This document shows, in pieces, positions 17,154 through 26,386 of a DNA stretch of 64,000 bases (position 1 is the first letter of the stretch; each line of letters starts with the position of its first letter). The stretch is from NCBI RefSeq assembly GCF_011516935.1, contig NZ_WOTF01000001.1, positions 496,001 through 560,000 of the forward strand. The letters run 5' to 3'. The translations under genes were made by a program, and so were the position numbers. A model generated the notes under the pieces. That model saw nothing but the letters and a program-made list of their open reading frames with translations, had not been told where the DNA came from and searched no databases. This stretch comes from Acetobacter farinalis (lineage in GTDB: Bacteria > Pseudomonadota > Alphaproteobacteria > Acetobacterales > Acetobacteraceae).

Positions 17154-18086
17154 CTACTTGGCCGGCGGTTTGGCATCCCGCTTGAGGCGGCCTTCACCCA
17201 TAAAGAGCAGCAGCGGGGCTGCGATGAAAATGGAAGAGGATGTGCCAACCACAATCCCGAACAGCATGGTCCATGCAAAGCCGGAGAGGGTAGTGCCCCC
17301 GAACAGGGCCAGCGGCAGGGAGGCCAGAAACACGGTGGAGGAGGTGCCGAGTGTGCGGTTCAGGGTCTCGTTGATGGAAAGATCAATGAGTTCACGCAGC
17401 GGCATGGTGCGGTATTTGCGCAGGTTTTCACGCACGCGGTCATACACCACCACCTTGTCATTCGTGGAATATCCCAGAATGGTGAGGATGGCCGCCACCA
17501 TGACCAGATCGAACTCAAAGCCGGTAATCACCAGAAAGCCGATGGTCTTGGTCAGGTCCAGCACCAGCGTGATCACGGCGCTGAGGGCGAACTCCCACTC
17601 GAAGCGGAACCAGATATAGCCCAGAATCATCGCCAGACTCAGGCCCAGAGCCAGCATGCCATTCCGGAACAGTTCGGCAGAGACAGACGCCCCGACGGCA
17701 TCCGCCCGCAGAACGGTGGTGCCGGGTTGGGCTTCCGCCACCGCGTGGCGCACGGTGTCCACAATGGCGTTGGTTTTCTGCGCGTCTCCCGCATCCAGAC
17801 GGATCAGTACGTCATCCGGCGCGCCGAAGGACTGGATGGAGGCGTGTGCAACATTATGCGCGGCCAGCGCGGAACGCAGTTTGGCGAAGTCCGCCGGGCC
17901 GGGTGTTTTGGCTTCCACCACAATGCCGCCGCGGAAATCCAGCCCCAGCGTGAGGCCGGGATGCAGGAACAGCACAACGGAGAGCAGAGACAGCGCCGCG
18001 GAGACAATCAGCCCCGCATAGCGCCCGCGCATGAAGTTGATGTGAGTATCCTTGCGTACAAAACGCAGGAGAGGACGTCCGAACAT
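17154..18086 (-). CDS. secF: Protein translocase subunit SecF
   Basis: The inner-membrane partner of SecD, which uses the proton-motive force to finish Sec-dependent export. The 310-residue protein has a first transmembrane segment followed by the LTLGLDFRGGIVVEAK motif, a periplasmic domain, and five more membrane segments including GYSTNDKVVVYDRVREN and the LNRTLGTSSTVFLASLPLALFGG region. Length fits the family. It follows secD by only 12 bases. Confidence 0.96.
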   Translation of the reverse strand: MFGRPLLRFVRKDTHINFMRGRYAGLIVSAALSLLSVVLFLHPGLTLGLDFRGGIVVEAKTPGPADFAKLRSALAAHNVAHASIQSFGAPDDVLIRLDAGDAQKTNAIVDTVRHAVAEAQPGTTVLRADAVGASVSAELFRNGMLALGLSLAMILGYIWFRFEWEFALSAVITLVLDLTKTIGFLVITGFEFDLVMVAAILTILGYSTNDKVVVYDRVRENLRKYRTMPLRELIDLSINETLNRTLGTSSTVFLASLPLALFGGTTLSGFAWTMLFGIVVGTSSSIFIAAPLLLFMGEGRLKRDAKPPAK

Positions 18087-18098
18087 AAGCGCCTCGTC

Positions 18099-19658
18099 TC
18101 AGACAGGCAGGCTGGTCGGGCGCGTGCGCGCATACCAGCGGACCATGAGCAGTCGGGAAAGCAGGAGAGTCGTGAACAGGGTGGTCACGATTCCGATGGT
18201 GATGGTCAGCGCGAAACCCCGCACAGGGCCTGTGCCGAACACAAACAGCATGACATGCGCCAGCAGGGCCGTGGCGTTACTGTCCACAATGGTGGAGGTG
18301 GCGCGCTCGAACCCGGCCTGCATGGCCGCCAGAGGAGTGCGCCCCCGTGCCACCTCTTCCCGGATGCGTTCATTGATAAGGATATTGGCGTCCACCGCCA
18401 TCCCCAGTGTCAGCAGCATCCCGGCCATGCCCGGCAGGGTCAGGGTGGCTTCAAAGAGGGAGAGAATGGCGACCATCAGCACAAGGTTGGCCAGCAGTGC
18501 GATGTTCGCATACCAGCCGAAGCGACCGTAAAACAGCGCCATGAACAGGATGACGAGCATGAAGCCTGCCGCCAGACTGAGCATGCCGGCCTTGATGGAA
18601 TCCGCGCCGAGAGACGGGCCAATGGTGTGCTGTTCTATCACGCTCAGCGGAGCGGGCAGGGCGCCCGCACGCAGCATGAGCGCGAGGTCTGTCGCTTTCT
18701 GGGCATCAAACCCGCCGGTAATCTGCCCGTTTCCGCCCGTAATGGGGGAGCGGATGACCGGGGCTTCAATCACCTTGTTATCCAGCACGATGGCGAAGCG
18801 CCGCCCCACATTGGCCTGCGTGACCGTGGAGAAGGCGTGGGTGCCAACGGAATCGAAAGTGAAGGTCACGGCCCATTCGCCGGTCTGGGAATCAATGACG
18901 GCACCTGCATTGGTCAGGTCCGTGCCATCCACATCGACATGGTCATAAACCGGGAGCGGCGGGCCATCTCCTTCTGAGGACATGGGCAGCAGGCTGACGC
19001 CCGGAGAAGCAGCCGTTGCGTGGGCCGGATTGGGGTCCACCAGACGGAAGGTCATTTTCGCGGTGGTGCCCAGCAGGGTCTTGATCCGTTCCGGGTCACT
19101 CACGCCGGGCAGCTCAACCACAATGCGGTCATCTCCCTGACGGGTGATTTCCGGGTCCACCGCGCCGGTGGCGTCAATACGGCGGCGCACAATCTCGATG
19201 GACTGGGTGACAGCTTCCCGTGCCCGCGCCTTCAGCGCCTCGGGCGAGAGTGTGAGGACAATGCCGCCACTATCCTGTTTCTGAACGGAAAACTCGTTAG
19301 GGACCACACGCGGCAGTTTGTTCAGAGCCGCGAGGTCCGCCTCGGTTTCCGAAGGGTCGCGCGGTGTGAAGGAGACTGTGCCAGCCTCTGCGTTGGTGGT
19401 GATGTTGCGGTAGCCAAGCTGGGATTTCAGCAGGGCTTCCCGCGTGCTGTCTGCCAGTGTCTGCAACCGGTCATGCGTCAGGCTTTGCAGATCAACCTGC
19501 ATGAGCAGGTAGGACCCGCCGCGCAGATCCAGCCCCAGATGAATCTGGCGCCATGGCATGGAGGGGAAGGGGTTGCGCAGACCATTGGGCAGGCAGAGCA
19601 GCAGCCCTAAAAGGCACACACCCAGTACCGAGGCCATCTTGAGGCGGCTGTAATACAT
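18099..19658 (-). CDS. secD: Protein translocase subunit SecD
   Basis: Inner-membrane subunit of the SecDF export motor, 519 residues. After an N-terminal membrane segment comes LGLDLRGGSYLLMQVDL, then the large periplasmic P1 domain, and a C-terminal block of five membrane segments (from SLGADSIKAGMLSLAAGFML) including GMAVDANILINERIREE and the SNATALLAHVML segment. ATG 19658 starts MYYSRLKM, right before the first membrane helix; the frame runs open to 19859 but that part is not SecD-like. No yajC is adjacent, unlike in many proteobacteria. Confidence 0.95.
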   Translation of the reverse strand: MYYSRLKMASVLGVCLLGLLLCLPNGLRNPFPSMPWRQIHLGLDLRGGSYLLMQVDLQSLTHDRLQTLADSTREALLKSQLGYRNITTNAEAGTVSFTPRDPSETEADLAALNKLPRVVPNEFSVQKQDSGGIVLTLSPEALKARAREAVTQSIEIVRRRIDATGAVDPEITRQGDDRIVVELPGVSDPERIKTLLGTTAKMTFRLVDPNPAHATAASPGVSLLPMSSEGDGPPLPVYDHVDVDGTDLTNAGAVIDSQTGEWAVTFTFDSVGTHAFSTVTQANVGRRFAIVLDNKVIEAPVIRSPITGGNGQITGGFDAQKATDLALMLRAGALPAPLSVIEQHTIGPSLGADSIKAGMLSLAAGFMLVILFMALFYGRFGWYANIALLANLVLMVAILSLFEATLTLPGMAGMLLTLGMAVDANILINERIREEVARGRTPLAAMQAGFERATSTIVDSNATALLAHVMLFVFGTGPVRGFALTITIGIVTTLFTTLLLSRLLMVRWYARTRPTSLPV

Positions 19659-20007
19659 TCTCACCTGATCAATCGATTTTTGTCGCCCGGACCATGCCGT
19701 TCCCCGGCCCGTGATGCAACACTTCCCGGCCAGATGCAGGCGTATTGCGGGGGATTTGATGGGGCGGAGTGGCGGGGTTGCATCACATTCCCGCAAGGGC
19801 CGTCCGGCCTGACCCCTGCCGTGCAGGGCGAAATATACGGGTATCGGGTTTTCGGGCACGGAGTCGGGCGGAGGCTGAAAAATTTATGGTTTTTTTACAG
19901 AGTGCGGCTTTGCCCGGGGCTGACGCGAAGAGGGTTTGGGTTTTCTGCGGGAGGCTGCTACCGCTGGCCGGACAATGGTGCGCTAGCAGGTCTGGAAGGT
20001 CTGAAAG
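19659..20007. other. Intergenic region between divergent secD and oxidoreductase gene
   Basis: This 349-base gap holds no gene I can support. It separates two divergent genes, so it must carry both promoters; the only AT-rich patch is around 19876-19900. I checked for tRNA and small SRP RNA signatures and saw none. Several short open frames cross it with no ribosome site or recognisable product. Confidence 0.5.
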
Positions 20008-20988
20008 ATGAATGGAACTCTGCGGGTTGGGGTGATCGGGGCTGGGCATTTTGGCCGGTATCATGCCCTCAAGGTCAGAGATGTGCCCCGTGAGGCTCTG
20101 GTTGGCCTCTTTGACCCGGATGCAGGGCGGGCGGCAGACGTCGCGCGGGAAGCCGGGTGCCCGGCCATGGCTTCAGTGGAGGAACTGCTGGCGGTGTGTG
20201 ACGCTGTGGTTGTGGCGGCCCCGGCGGAATATCATTTCGAGCTGGCTGTGCAGGCCCTGCGGGCTGGCAGACATGTGCTGGTGGAAAAGCCGGTGGCGGC
20301 TACGCTGGAGCAGGCGGATTTTCTGATCACGCTGGCAGAGCAGAGCGGTCTGGTGTGTCAGGTGGGGCATTTGCTGCGCTACTCGGCGGAGCACGAGGCA
20401 ATTACCCGGCGAATCACCCGCCCGCTTTATATTGAGGCCACGCGGATTGCCCCCTTCAAGCCGCGTGGCACGGATGTTTCCGTAATTCTGGATCTGATGA
20501 TCCATGATCTCGATCTGGTTCTGGCGATTGTGGACAGCCCCATTGCGCAGGTTGATGCGCTGGGGGCGGCTGTCAGCTCGGAGTATGAAGATATAGCCAA
20601 TGCCCGTGTGCGCTTTGAGAACGGCTGTGTGGCGACCATTACCGCCAGCCGCATTTCCCTGAAGACAGAGCGGCGGATGCGGCTGTTTTCAGAGGAAGGC
20701 TATCTCTCTGCTGATTTCGGAAAACGCGAACTGACCATGATCGGCCGGGAAAAAGGCCTGCCCCTGCCGGGCACGGGAGGATTCCGCCGGGAGGCGATTT
20801 CATGGAAAGATCATGATTCTCTCTTTGCGGAGCATGAGGCTTTTGTGGCGTCCTGCCTGGATGGCGCCCCGGTGAAGGTGGATGCCCGCGCCGGGCGGCG
20901 GGCGCTGGCTGCCGCACTGGCCGTGGCGGAGGGCATCACGGAATCACGGCGCCGTATGGAAGCGTCCGGGCTGATTCACGCAGGGTGA
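20008..20988 (+). CDS. Gfo/Idh/MocA family oxidoreductase
   Basis: A 326-residue cytoplasmic NAD(P)-dependent dehydrogenase. The Rossmann start is RVGVIGAGHFGRYHALK, the EKPVAATLEQAD segment holds the conserved lysine of the catalytic EKP motif, and the C-terminal alpha/beta domain carries MIHDLDLVLAIV. The substrate is not certain; members of this subgroup include UDP-GlcNAc 3-dehydrogenases that modify lipid A, which is a guess here because no lipid A genes adjoin. It stands alone upstream of the nrd operator. Confidence 0.85.
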   Translation: MNGTLRVGVIGAGHFGRYHALKVRDVPREALVGLFDPDAGRAADVAREAGCPAMASVEELLAVCDAVVVAAPAEYHFELAVQALRAGRHVLVEKPVAATLEQADFLITLAEQSGLVCQVGHLLRYSAEHEAITRRITRPLYIEATRIAPFKPRGTDVSVILDLMIHDLDLVLAIVDSPIAQVDALGAAVSSEYEDIANARVRFENGCVATITASRISLKTERRMRLFSEEGYLSADFGKRELTMIGREKGLPLPGTGGFRREAISWKDHDSLFAEHEAFVASCLDGAPVKVDARAGRRALAAALAVAEGITESRRRMEASGLIHAG

Positions 20989-21083
20989 AAAAAATCCCGG
21001 AGAGCCTGAAACAATTTATGATCGGCAAAAACTGCCATCTTTTCAAACACAAGCCTTTTTTAAAGGTTAGGGTGTAAAAAAAT

Positions 21084-21129
21084 CACTAGATATGGGGGCA
21101 TATATGTCGCAAGAACGCGACATATAGTG
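21084..21129. promoter_or_regulatory. Candidate NrdR operator (two boxes) upstream of nrdA
   Basis: Two degenerate matches to the NrdR box consensus (CACwATATaTwGTG core): CACTAGATATGGGG at 21084-21097 and CGCGACATATAGTG at 21116-21129, each with 11 of 14 matches. They are 32 bases apart start to start, about three helical turns, which is the usual NrdR spacing. A perfect 10-bp inverted repeat (21101-21110 with 21117-21126) overlaps the second box. Distance to the nrdA start is about 100 bases. Confidence 0.65.
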
Positions 21130-21226
21130 AGGTCCAGAGGCAGGCGGCGCGACTTGGAGCGCGGTTTTCTGCGGCTTCGCCCCTTCACGACAGATCACGT
21201 CAATGCATAAACCGGAGCAAGTCACC

Positions 21227-23164
21227 ATGAGTCTGATCGACGTTCAGGAAAATGAAAGCCGTCGTTCCATGTCTGGCTCCGGGGAAGAAGCGGACCTATT
21301 TGAGCCCGGCAAGCTGGAAGACATGGTGCAGCTGCCCGGCCACCATCAGGTGCGGGTTGACCGCACGCGGGATGCCCTGCTGACACCGTTTGGCAAGGCC
21401 ACGCTGGATAACCGCTACCTGCTGCCGGATGAGAGCTATCAGGATCTCTTCGGGCGTGTGGCCTCCTATTACGGGGCGGATGCCGGGCACGCACAGCGTA
21501 TCTATGACTATATGAGCCAACACTGGTTCATGCCCGCAACGCCGGTGCTCTCCAACGGCGGCACAACACGCGGCCTGCCGATTTCCTGCTTCCTGAACGA
21601 AGCAAGTGACAGTCTGGAAGGCATTGTGGGGCTGTGGAACGAGAATGTCTGGCTGGCCAGCAAGGGCGGCGGCATTGGCTCCTACTGGGGCAACCTCCGC
21701 TCCATTGGGGAAAATGTCGGCCGTAATGGCAAGACATCCGGTGTTATTCCGTTCATCCGCGTGATGGACAGCCTGACACTGGCCATCAGCCAGGGTTCCC
21801 TGCGTCGTGGCTCTGCTGCGGTGTATCTGCCGGTCTGGCACCCGGAAATTGAAGAATTTGTGGAAATCCGCCGCCCCACCGGGGGGGACCCCAACCGCAA
21901 GGCCCTGAACCTGCACCATGGTGTGCTGGTGTCTGATGCCTTCATGCGCGCTGTGGAAGCGGATGAGGAATGGGGCCTGCTCTCCCCGCGGGATAATTCC
22001 GTGATCCGCAAGGTTTCGGCCCGCGCTCTGTGGATTCGTATCCTGACAGCGCGCATGGAGCAGGGCGAACCCTACATCGTCTATTCCGACCACGTGAACA
22101 ACGCCCGTCCCGAACACCACAAGCTGGCGGGGCTTGAGGTGAAAACCTCCAACCTGTGCTCGGAAATCACCCTGCCGACCGGGATTGATCACCACGGCAA
22201 GCAGCGGACGGCGGTGTGCTGCCTCTCATCCCTGAATCTCGAGACATGGGATCAGTGGTCAGAGAACCCGCAGTTTATTGAAGACGTGATGCTGTTCCTG
22301 GATAACGTGCTTCAGGACTTCATTGACCGCGCTCCCCCGGAAATGGCGCGCGCGGCTTATGCCGCCATGCGGGAGCGGTCTGTCGGGCTTGGGGTCATGG
22401 GCTTCCATTCCTTCCTGCAGAGCAAGAATGTGCCGTTTGAAGGTGTGGTCGCAAAGGTCTGGAATCGCAAGATTTTCAAGCATATTCGCGAGCAGGCCGA
22501 TGCCGCCTCCCGCAAGCTGGCGGACCTGCGCGGCGCCTGCCCGGATGCCGCCGAATATGGCATTCAGGAACGCTTCTCAAACAAGATGGCCATTGCCCCC
22601 ACCGCGTCCATCTCCATTATCGCGGGCAATGCCAGCCCCGGTATTGAACCGATTGCCGCGAACGTGTTCCTGCAGAAAACCCTTTCCGGCTCCTTCACGG
22701 TGCGCAACCGCCACCTGCAGCAGCTTCTGAAGGAAAAAGGGCAGGATACGGAAGAAGTCTGGTCCTACATCACCCTCAACAAGGGGAGCGTGCAGGATCT
22801 GGACTTCCTGACGCAGCAGGAAAAGGATGTGTTCAAGACCGCGTTTGAGCTGGACCAGCGCTGGATTGTGGAACACGCGGCAGACCGCCAGCCCTATGTG
22901 TGTCAGGCGCAGTCGGTTAATCTGTTCCTGCCTGCCAATGTGCATAAGCGCGACCTGCACCAGATCCATCACATGGCGTGGAAGAAGGGCCTGAAGTCTC
23001 TGTACTACTGCCGTTCCCTGTCCATTCAGCGTGCTGATACGGTGAGCAATGTGCTGACCAAGGAAGGGGTTCTGGCGGCTGAGGCGGCCCGTCGGGCCGG
23101 AGATGCCGCTGAGGCCCAGGCTTCGAACGGAAGCAATTATGATGAATGTCTGGCGTGCCAGTAA
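21227..23164 (+). CDS. nrdA: Ribonucleoside-diphosphate reductase, class I alpha subunit
   Basis: The catalytic subunit that makes deoxyribonucleotides, 645 residues. The ten-stranded barrel shows ATPVLSNGGTTRGLPISCFL with the first active-site cysteine, KTSNLCSEITLP with the radical cysteine and its partner, and a C-terminal NYDECLACQ tail with the CxxC pair that is re-reduced by thioredoxin. The usual N-terminal ATP-cone of about 90 residues is absent; the protein begins directly with the barrel-preceding segment. ATG 21227 has GGAG nine bases upstream; an in-frame ATG at 21203 is an alternative. Followed by nrdB after 59 bases, under the NrdR-like operator. Confidence 0.95.
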   Translation: MSLIDVQENESRRSMSGSGEEADLFEPGKLEDMVQLPGHHQVRVDRTRDALLTPFGKATLDNRYLLPDESYQDLFGRVASYYGADAGHAQRIYDYMSQHWFMPATPVLSNGGTTRGLPISCFLNEASDSLEGIVGLWNENVWLASKGGGIGSYWGNLRSIGENVGRNGKTSGVIPFIRVMDSLTLAISQGSLRRGSAAVYLPVWHPEIEEFVEIRRPTGGDPNRKALNLHHGVLVSDAFMRAVEADEEWGLLSPRDNSVIRKVSARALWIRILTARMEQGEPYIVYSDHVNNARPEHHKLAGLEVKTSNLCSEITLPTGIDHHGKQRTAVCCLSSLNLETWDQWSENPQFIEDVMLFLDNVLQDFIDRAPPEMARAAYAAMRERSVGLGVMGFHSFLQSKNVPFEGVVAKVWNRKIFKHIREQADAASRKLADLRGACPDAAEYGIQERFSNKMAIAPTASISIIAGNASPGIEPIAANVFLQKTLSGSFTVRNRHLQQLLKEKGQDTEEVWSYITLNKGSVQDLDFLTQQEKDVFKTAFELDQRWIVEHAADRQPYVCQAQSVNLFLPANVHKRDLHQIHHMAWKKGLKSLYYCRSLSIQRADTVSNVLTKEGVLAAEAARRAGDAAEAQASNGSNYDECLACQ

Positions 23165-23223
23165 GTCTCATAAGAGCTTCATAACTTTCTGATTTTAAAA
23201 CTTTCCTCTTAAAGGACAGTCTC

Positions 23224-24240
23224 ATGAGCGAAACATCTGCCGGACCGGGCGAGCCGGAACAGCACTTTGACCTGCTGACCGCCAACCCCGTGTACAAGCC
23301 CTTTCGCTATCCGTGGGCTTATGATGCGTGGCTGACCCAGCAGCGCGTGCACTGGCTGCCGGAAGAAGTGCCGCTGGCTGACGATGTGAAAGACTGGCAC
23401 CGCGTGCTGAATGACAGCGAGCGGAATCTGGTGACCCAGATTTTCCGGTTCTTCACCCAGTCCGACGTGGAGGTGAACAACTGCTACATGAAGCATTACA
23501 GCCGGGTGTTCAAACCGACTGAAGTGCTGATGATGCTCTCGGCATTCTCCAACATCGAGACCATCCATATCGCGGCCTACAGCTATCTGCTGGATACGCT
23601 GGGTATGCCGGAAGCCGAATATTCCGCATTCCTTAAGTATAAGGAAATGAAGGATAAATACGATTACATGCAGGCGTTCTCTGTGGACAGCAAGCATGAA
23701 ATCGCCAAGACGCTGGCAGCCTTCGGGGCCTTTACCGAAGGGCTTCAGCTTTTTGCATCCTTCGCCATTCTGCTGAACTTCCCGCGCTTCAACAAGCTGA
23801 AGGGCATGGGGCAGATTGTTTCCTGGTCCGTGCGGGATGAAACACTGCACTGCCTGTCCGTCATTCGTCTGTTCCGTGAGTTTGTACATGAAAACCCGGA
23901 AATCTGGACGGATGCGTTCCAGCAGGAACTGCGGGATATCTGCGCGACCATTGTCGAGCATGAAGAAGCCTTTATCGACCTCGCCTTTGAAATGGGTGAA
24001 GTGGAAGGGCTGAATGCCGAGCAGGTGAAAACCTACATCCACTTTATTGCGGACCGCCGCCTGATTCAGCTTGGGCTCGACCCGCTTTACAACACCACGA
24101 CCAATCCGCTGCCCTGGCTGGATGACATGCTGAACGCGGTGGAGCACACCAACTTCTTTGAAAACCGCTCTACGGAATACAGCCGCGCCTCAACCATGGG
24201 AACATGGGAAGAAGCGTTCGAAGCCTCTGTTTTTGAATAA
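23224..24240 (+). CDS. nrdB: Ribonucleoside-diphosphate reductase, class I beta subunit
   Basis: The radical-generating partner of NrdA, 338 residues. The iron ligands and radical tyrosine are visible: aspartate in FFTQSDVEVNN, then SNIETIHIAAYSYLL carrying Glu, His and the Tyr that corresponds to Tyr122 of E. coli. The second ligand half appears in SWSVRDETLHCLS and the EHEEAFIDLAFE helix. No ATP-cone is fused to its N-terminus. AAAGGA sits upstream of the ATG. It ends about 20 bases before an imperfect hairpin at 24262-24294. Confidence 0.95.
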   Translation: MSETSAGPGEPEQHFDLLTANPVYKPFRYPWAYDAWLTQQRVHWLPEEVPLADDVKDWHRVLNDSERNLVTQIFRFFTQSDVEVNNCYMKHYSRVFKPTEVLMMLSAFSNIETIHIAAYSYLLDTLGMPEAEYSAFLKYKEMKDKYDYMQAFSVDSKHEIAKTLAAFGAFTEGLQLFASFAILLNFPRFNKLKGMGQIVSWSVRDETLHCLSVIRLFREFVHENPEIWTDAFQQELRDICATIVEHEEAFIDLAFEMGEVEGLNAEQVKTYIHFIADRRLIQLGLDPLYNTTTNPLPWLDDMLNAVEHTNFFENRSTEYSRASTMGTWEEAFEASVFE

Positions 24241-24397
24241 AAAACGGCACTGACAGGGCTCGCCCGAAGCGTTCTGTAGAAGGAGGCTTCGGGCAAGGGC
24301 TTTGTTCAGGTTGCCTCTGGGGCGCGTTGCTTCGAGGCCTGGTGGGGGACTGAAGGCGTGTCTCATCCCGCGCCCCCGTTCTCGCAGGCACACAGAC

Positions 24398-25135
24398 TTA
24401 CAGGCCGGGCAGGGCTGCTCCCTCTTCCAGTACGGCGCGTGCCTGTGGGGTAAAACGCCCGTCTTCCTCATGTAAAATCATGCCAGACACCAGACGGGCC
24501 GGGCTGCGGACCCCATAACGCGCTTGAAGGAGCAGAATGCGGGCCTCTCTCCCGGCTTTTGGCCAGAAGGGGTAGGAGGTGATGCCGCCAAAGCCGCTTT
24601 CTGTCAGATGTGTGATGGCGGCGGCCATCAGGCTGGCAGGCAGGGCAAGGGTCAGGCTGCCTTTGTGCCTGAGCAGGCGTGCAGAGCCCTGAATCCAGGT
24701 TTTCAGCGTGTCCGGCTGTGCCCGTCGGGCCAGATCGCGCCGCTCTGTGGCGGAGGCTGTGCTGTCCGGATCATGCCAGGGCGGATTCGCAAGGCAATGG
24801 TCAAACAGGCCTTCAGGGAGCGTGTCTGGAAATCTGGCATTCAGAATGCTGATGTCCGTACGGGCATTGGCGCTGAGATTCTGGTGCGCAAGGGCTGCGG
24901 TTTCCGTGTTCTGCTCCACGCCGGTGCCTGTCAGGCCGGGGATGCGGTGAGTGAGGCACAGCAGGCCAGCTCCCGCCCCGCAGCCGATTTCCACCACGCG
25001 CTGCGCGGCGCGGGCCGGGACGGCGGCGGCCATGAGCACCGGCTCCAGCCCGGTTCGGTAGCCAATACGGAACTGCGCGTAGGCAATGCGCCCACCCAGC
25101 AAGGTGTCTTGAGAAAGTTCTGAAGAATGGGCCAT
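24398..25135 (-). CDS. tRNA1(Val) A37 N6-methyltransferase TrmN6-like
   Basis: A 245-residue Rossmann-fold methyltransferase of the YfiC/TrmN6 group that methylates N6 of adenine in tRNA. Motif I is VVEIGCGAGAGLLCLTHR and the catalytic motif is CLANPPWHDPDSTASA (the NPPW loop of N6-adenine enzymes). The opening DTLLGGRIAYAQFRIGYRTG is the usual start of this group. A general small-molecule N6 methyltransferase is a less likely alternative. Transcribed away from the polyprenyl synthase gene across 117 bases. Confidence 0.82.
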   Translation of the reverse strand: MAHSSELSQDTLLGGRIAYAQFRIGYRTGLEPVLMAAAVPARAAQRVVEIGCGAGAGLLCLTHRIPGLTGTGVEQNTETAALAHQNLSANARTDISILNARFPDTLPEGLFDHCLANPPWHDPDSTASATERRDLARRAQPDTLKTWIQGSARLLRHKGSLTLALPASLMAAAITHLTESGFGGITSYPFWPKAGREARILLLQARYGVRSPARLVSGMILHEEDGRFTPQARAVLEEGAALPGL

Positions 25136-25252
25136 AAACGGGCCTTAACAAAAAGGGTCTGGCTGTCTTGAAGCGGTTGATGCTTGACCGTTTTTCTGGT
25201 GCCCCGCATATGGTTGGGCGTCAACTCATCCCATGGCTGGGGGATATAGCGT

Positions 25253-26341
25253 TTGAATGTTGCAGTTAGTCTGCCAGAGTCTGGTAGTCTGCCAGAGTCT
25301 GGCAGGGCCACAAGCCAGGATGGATCTAGTGTTTCTGTGAGTAAGCCAGGAGAAGCGGGCTTAAAGGCCCTGGCCGATTACCTCGCGCAGGATATGCGCG
25401 CCTGTAATCAGGTGATTGTTGCACGGATGCAAAGCCCGGTTGCGCTTATCCCGCAACTTGCCGCGCATCTTGTTGCCGCCGGGGGCAAGCGCCTGCGCCC
25501 GTTGTTGACGTTGGCTACGGCCCGACTCTGTGGGTACGACAATCAGGACGGCAAGCTGCGGCATGTTGAAATTGCGGCCTGTGTTGAATTTATTCATACC
25601 GCGACCCTGCTGCATGATGATGTAGTGGATGAAAGCCAGCTCCGCCGCGGGCTGGCCAGCGCCAATGCCATTTTCGGAAACAAGGCTTCCGTGCTGGTGG
25701 GCGATTTCCTGTTCGCACGGGCTTTCCAGATTCTCACAGCCGATGCCTCGCTGGAGGTGATGGCGATTCTGTCCGCGGCGTCCGCCACGCTGGCGGAAGG
25801 CGAAGTCATGCAGATGACAACGCAGAATGATCTCTCCACCTCGGTCGATCAGTATTTGCAGGTGATCTATGGCAAAACCGCGGCGCTGTTTGCAGCCGCG
25901 TGTGAAGCCGGTGCGGTGATCGGGGAGGGAACACCGGAGCAGCGTGAAGCCCTGCGGGTTTACGGCGCCAATCTGGGCATGGCCTTCCAGCTGGTGGATG
26001 ATGCGCTGGACTATGCGGCAGATCAGGCTGTGCTGGGCAAGGAAGTGGGGGATGACTTCCGGGAAGGGAAAGTGACACTCCCTGTTCTGGCAGCCTATGA
26101 GGCAGGCAGTGAGGAAGACCGTGTGTTCTGGCGACGCGTGATTGAAGACAGCGAGCAGACGCCTGAGGATCTGGACGCCGCTCTGGCGCGTATTGCACAG
26201 ACTGATGCCATCGGGGTCACCCTGCGCAAGGCGGAAGAGTATGCCGCAAAGGCGCGGGATGCCCTGAACCTGTTTGCTGACAGTGAAATTCGCGGGCTGC
26301 TGATTGAAACAGCGAGCTATTCAGCCAACCGCGAGAGTTAA
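25253..26341 (+). CDS. ispB: All-trans polyprenyl diphosphate synthase
   Basis: Makes the long isoprenoid side chain of ubiquinone. The 362-residue protein contains the first aspartate-rich motif LLHDDVVDESQLRRG and the second motif FQLVDDALDYAADQ, with AGGKRLRPLLTLA before them. Ubiquinone is the quinone of acetic acid bacteria, so a nona- or decaprenyl product fits. The start is uncertain: ATG 25253 adds 28 residues with a repeated LPESG, while GTG 25337 gives an N-terminus more like other IspB proteins. If the later start is right, the tandem palindromes at 25271-25305 lie in the leader. A terminator follows at 26387. Confidence 0.92.
   Translation: MNVAVSLPESGSLPESGRATSQDGSSVSVSKPGEAGLKALADYLAQDMRACNQVIVARMQSPVALIPQLAAHLVAAGGKRLRPLLTLATARLCGYDNQDGKLRHVEIAACVEFIHTATLLHDDVVDESQLRRGLASANAIFGNKASVLVGDFLFARAFQILTADASLEVMAILSAASATLAEGEVMQMTTQNDLSTSVDQYLQVIYGKTAALFAAACEAGAVIGEGTPEQREALRVYGANLGMAFQLVDDALDYAADQAVLGKEVGDDFREGKVTLPVLAAYEAGSEEDRVFWRRVIEDSEQTPEDLDAALARIAQTDAIGVTLRKAEEYAAKARDALNLFADSEIRGLLIETASYSANRES
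25268..25305. repeat. Tandem 18-bp repeat of palindromes near ispB start
   Basis: Two 18-base units (25268-25285 and 25286-25303) differ at one base. Each contains a palindrome CTGCCAGA-G-TCTGG(C/T)AG; the second is perfect over 17 bases (25289-25305). In the ATG-25253 reading frame they encode two LPESG units. They may be coding duplication, a leader hairpin or a pair of operator sites. Confidence 0.75.
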
Positions 26342-26386
26342 GAGACGCTCCAAATTCTTGGGCGTGCGGTCAGGGAATGACCGTCA

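Noticed and set aside
17139-18977. 612-residue plus-strand frame
   Set aside because: Antisense shadow of secDF with histidine- and glutamine-rich composition typical of GC-rich frame shadows.
19659-20007. Possible RNA gene in the secD upstream gap
   Set aside because: No cloverleaf, no SRP core motif and no clear terminator.
24262-24294. Hairpin after nrdB as intrinsic terminator
   Set aside because: The stem is 9 bp with a 15-base loop and no T run on the plus strand, so I do not list it as a terminator.
25268-25303. LPESG repeats as sortase-like signals
   Set aside because: The organism is Gram-negative, the repeat is N-terminal, and the tripartite sorting signal is absent.
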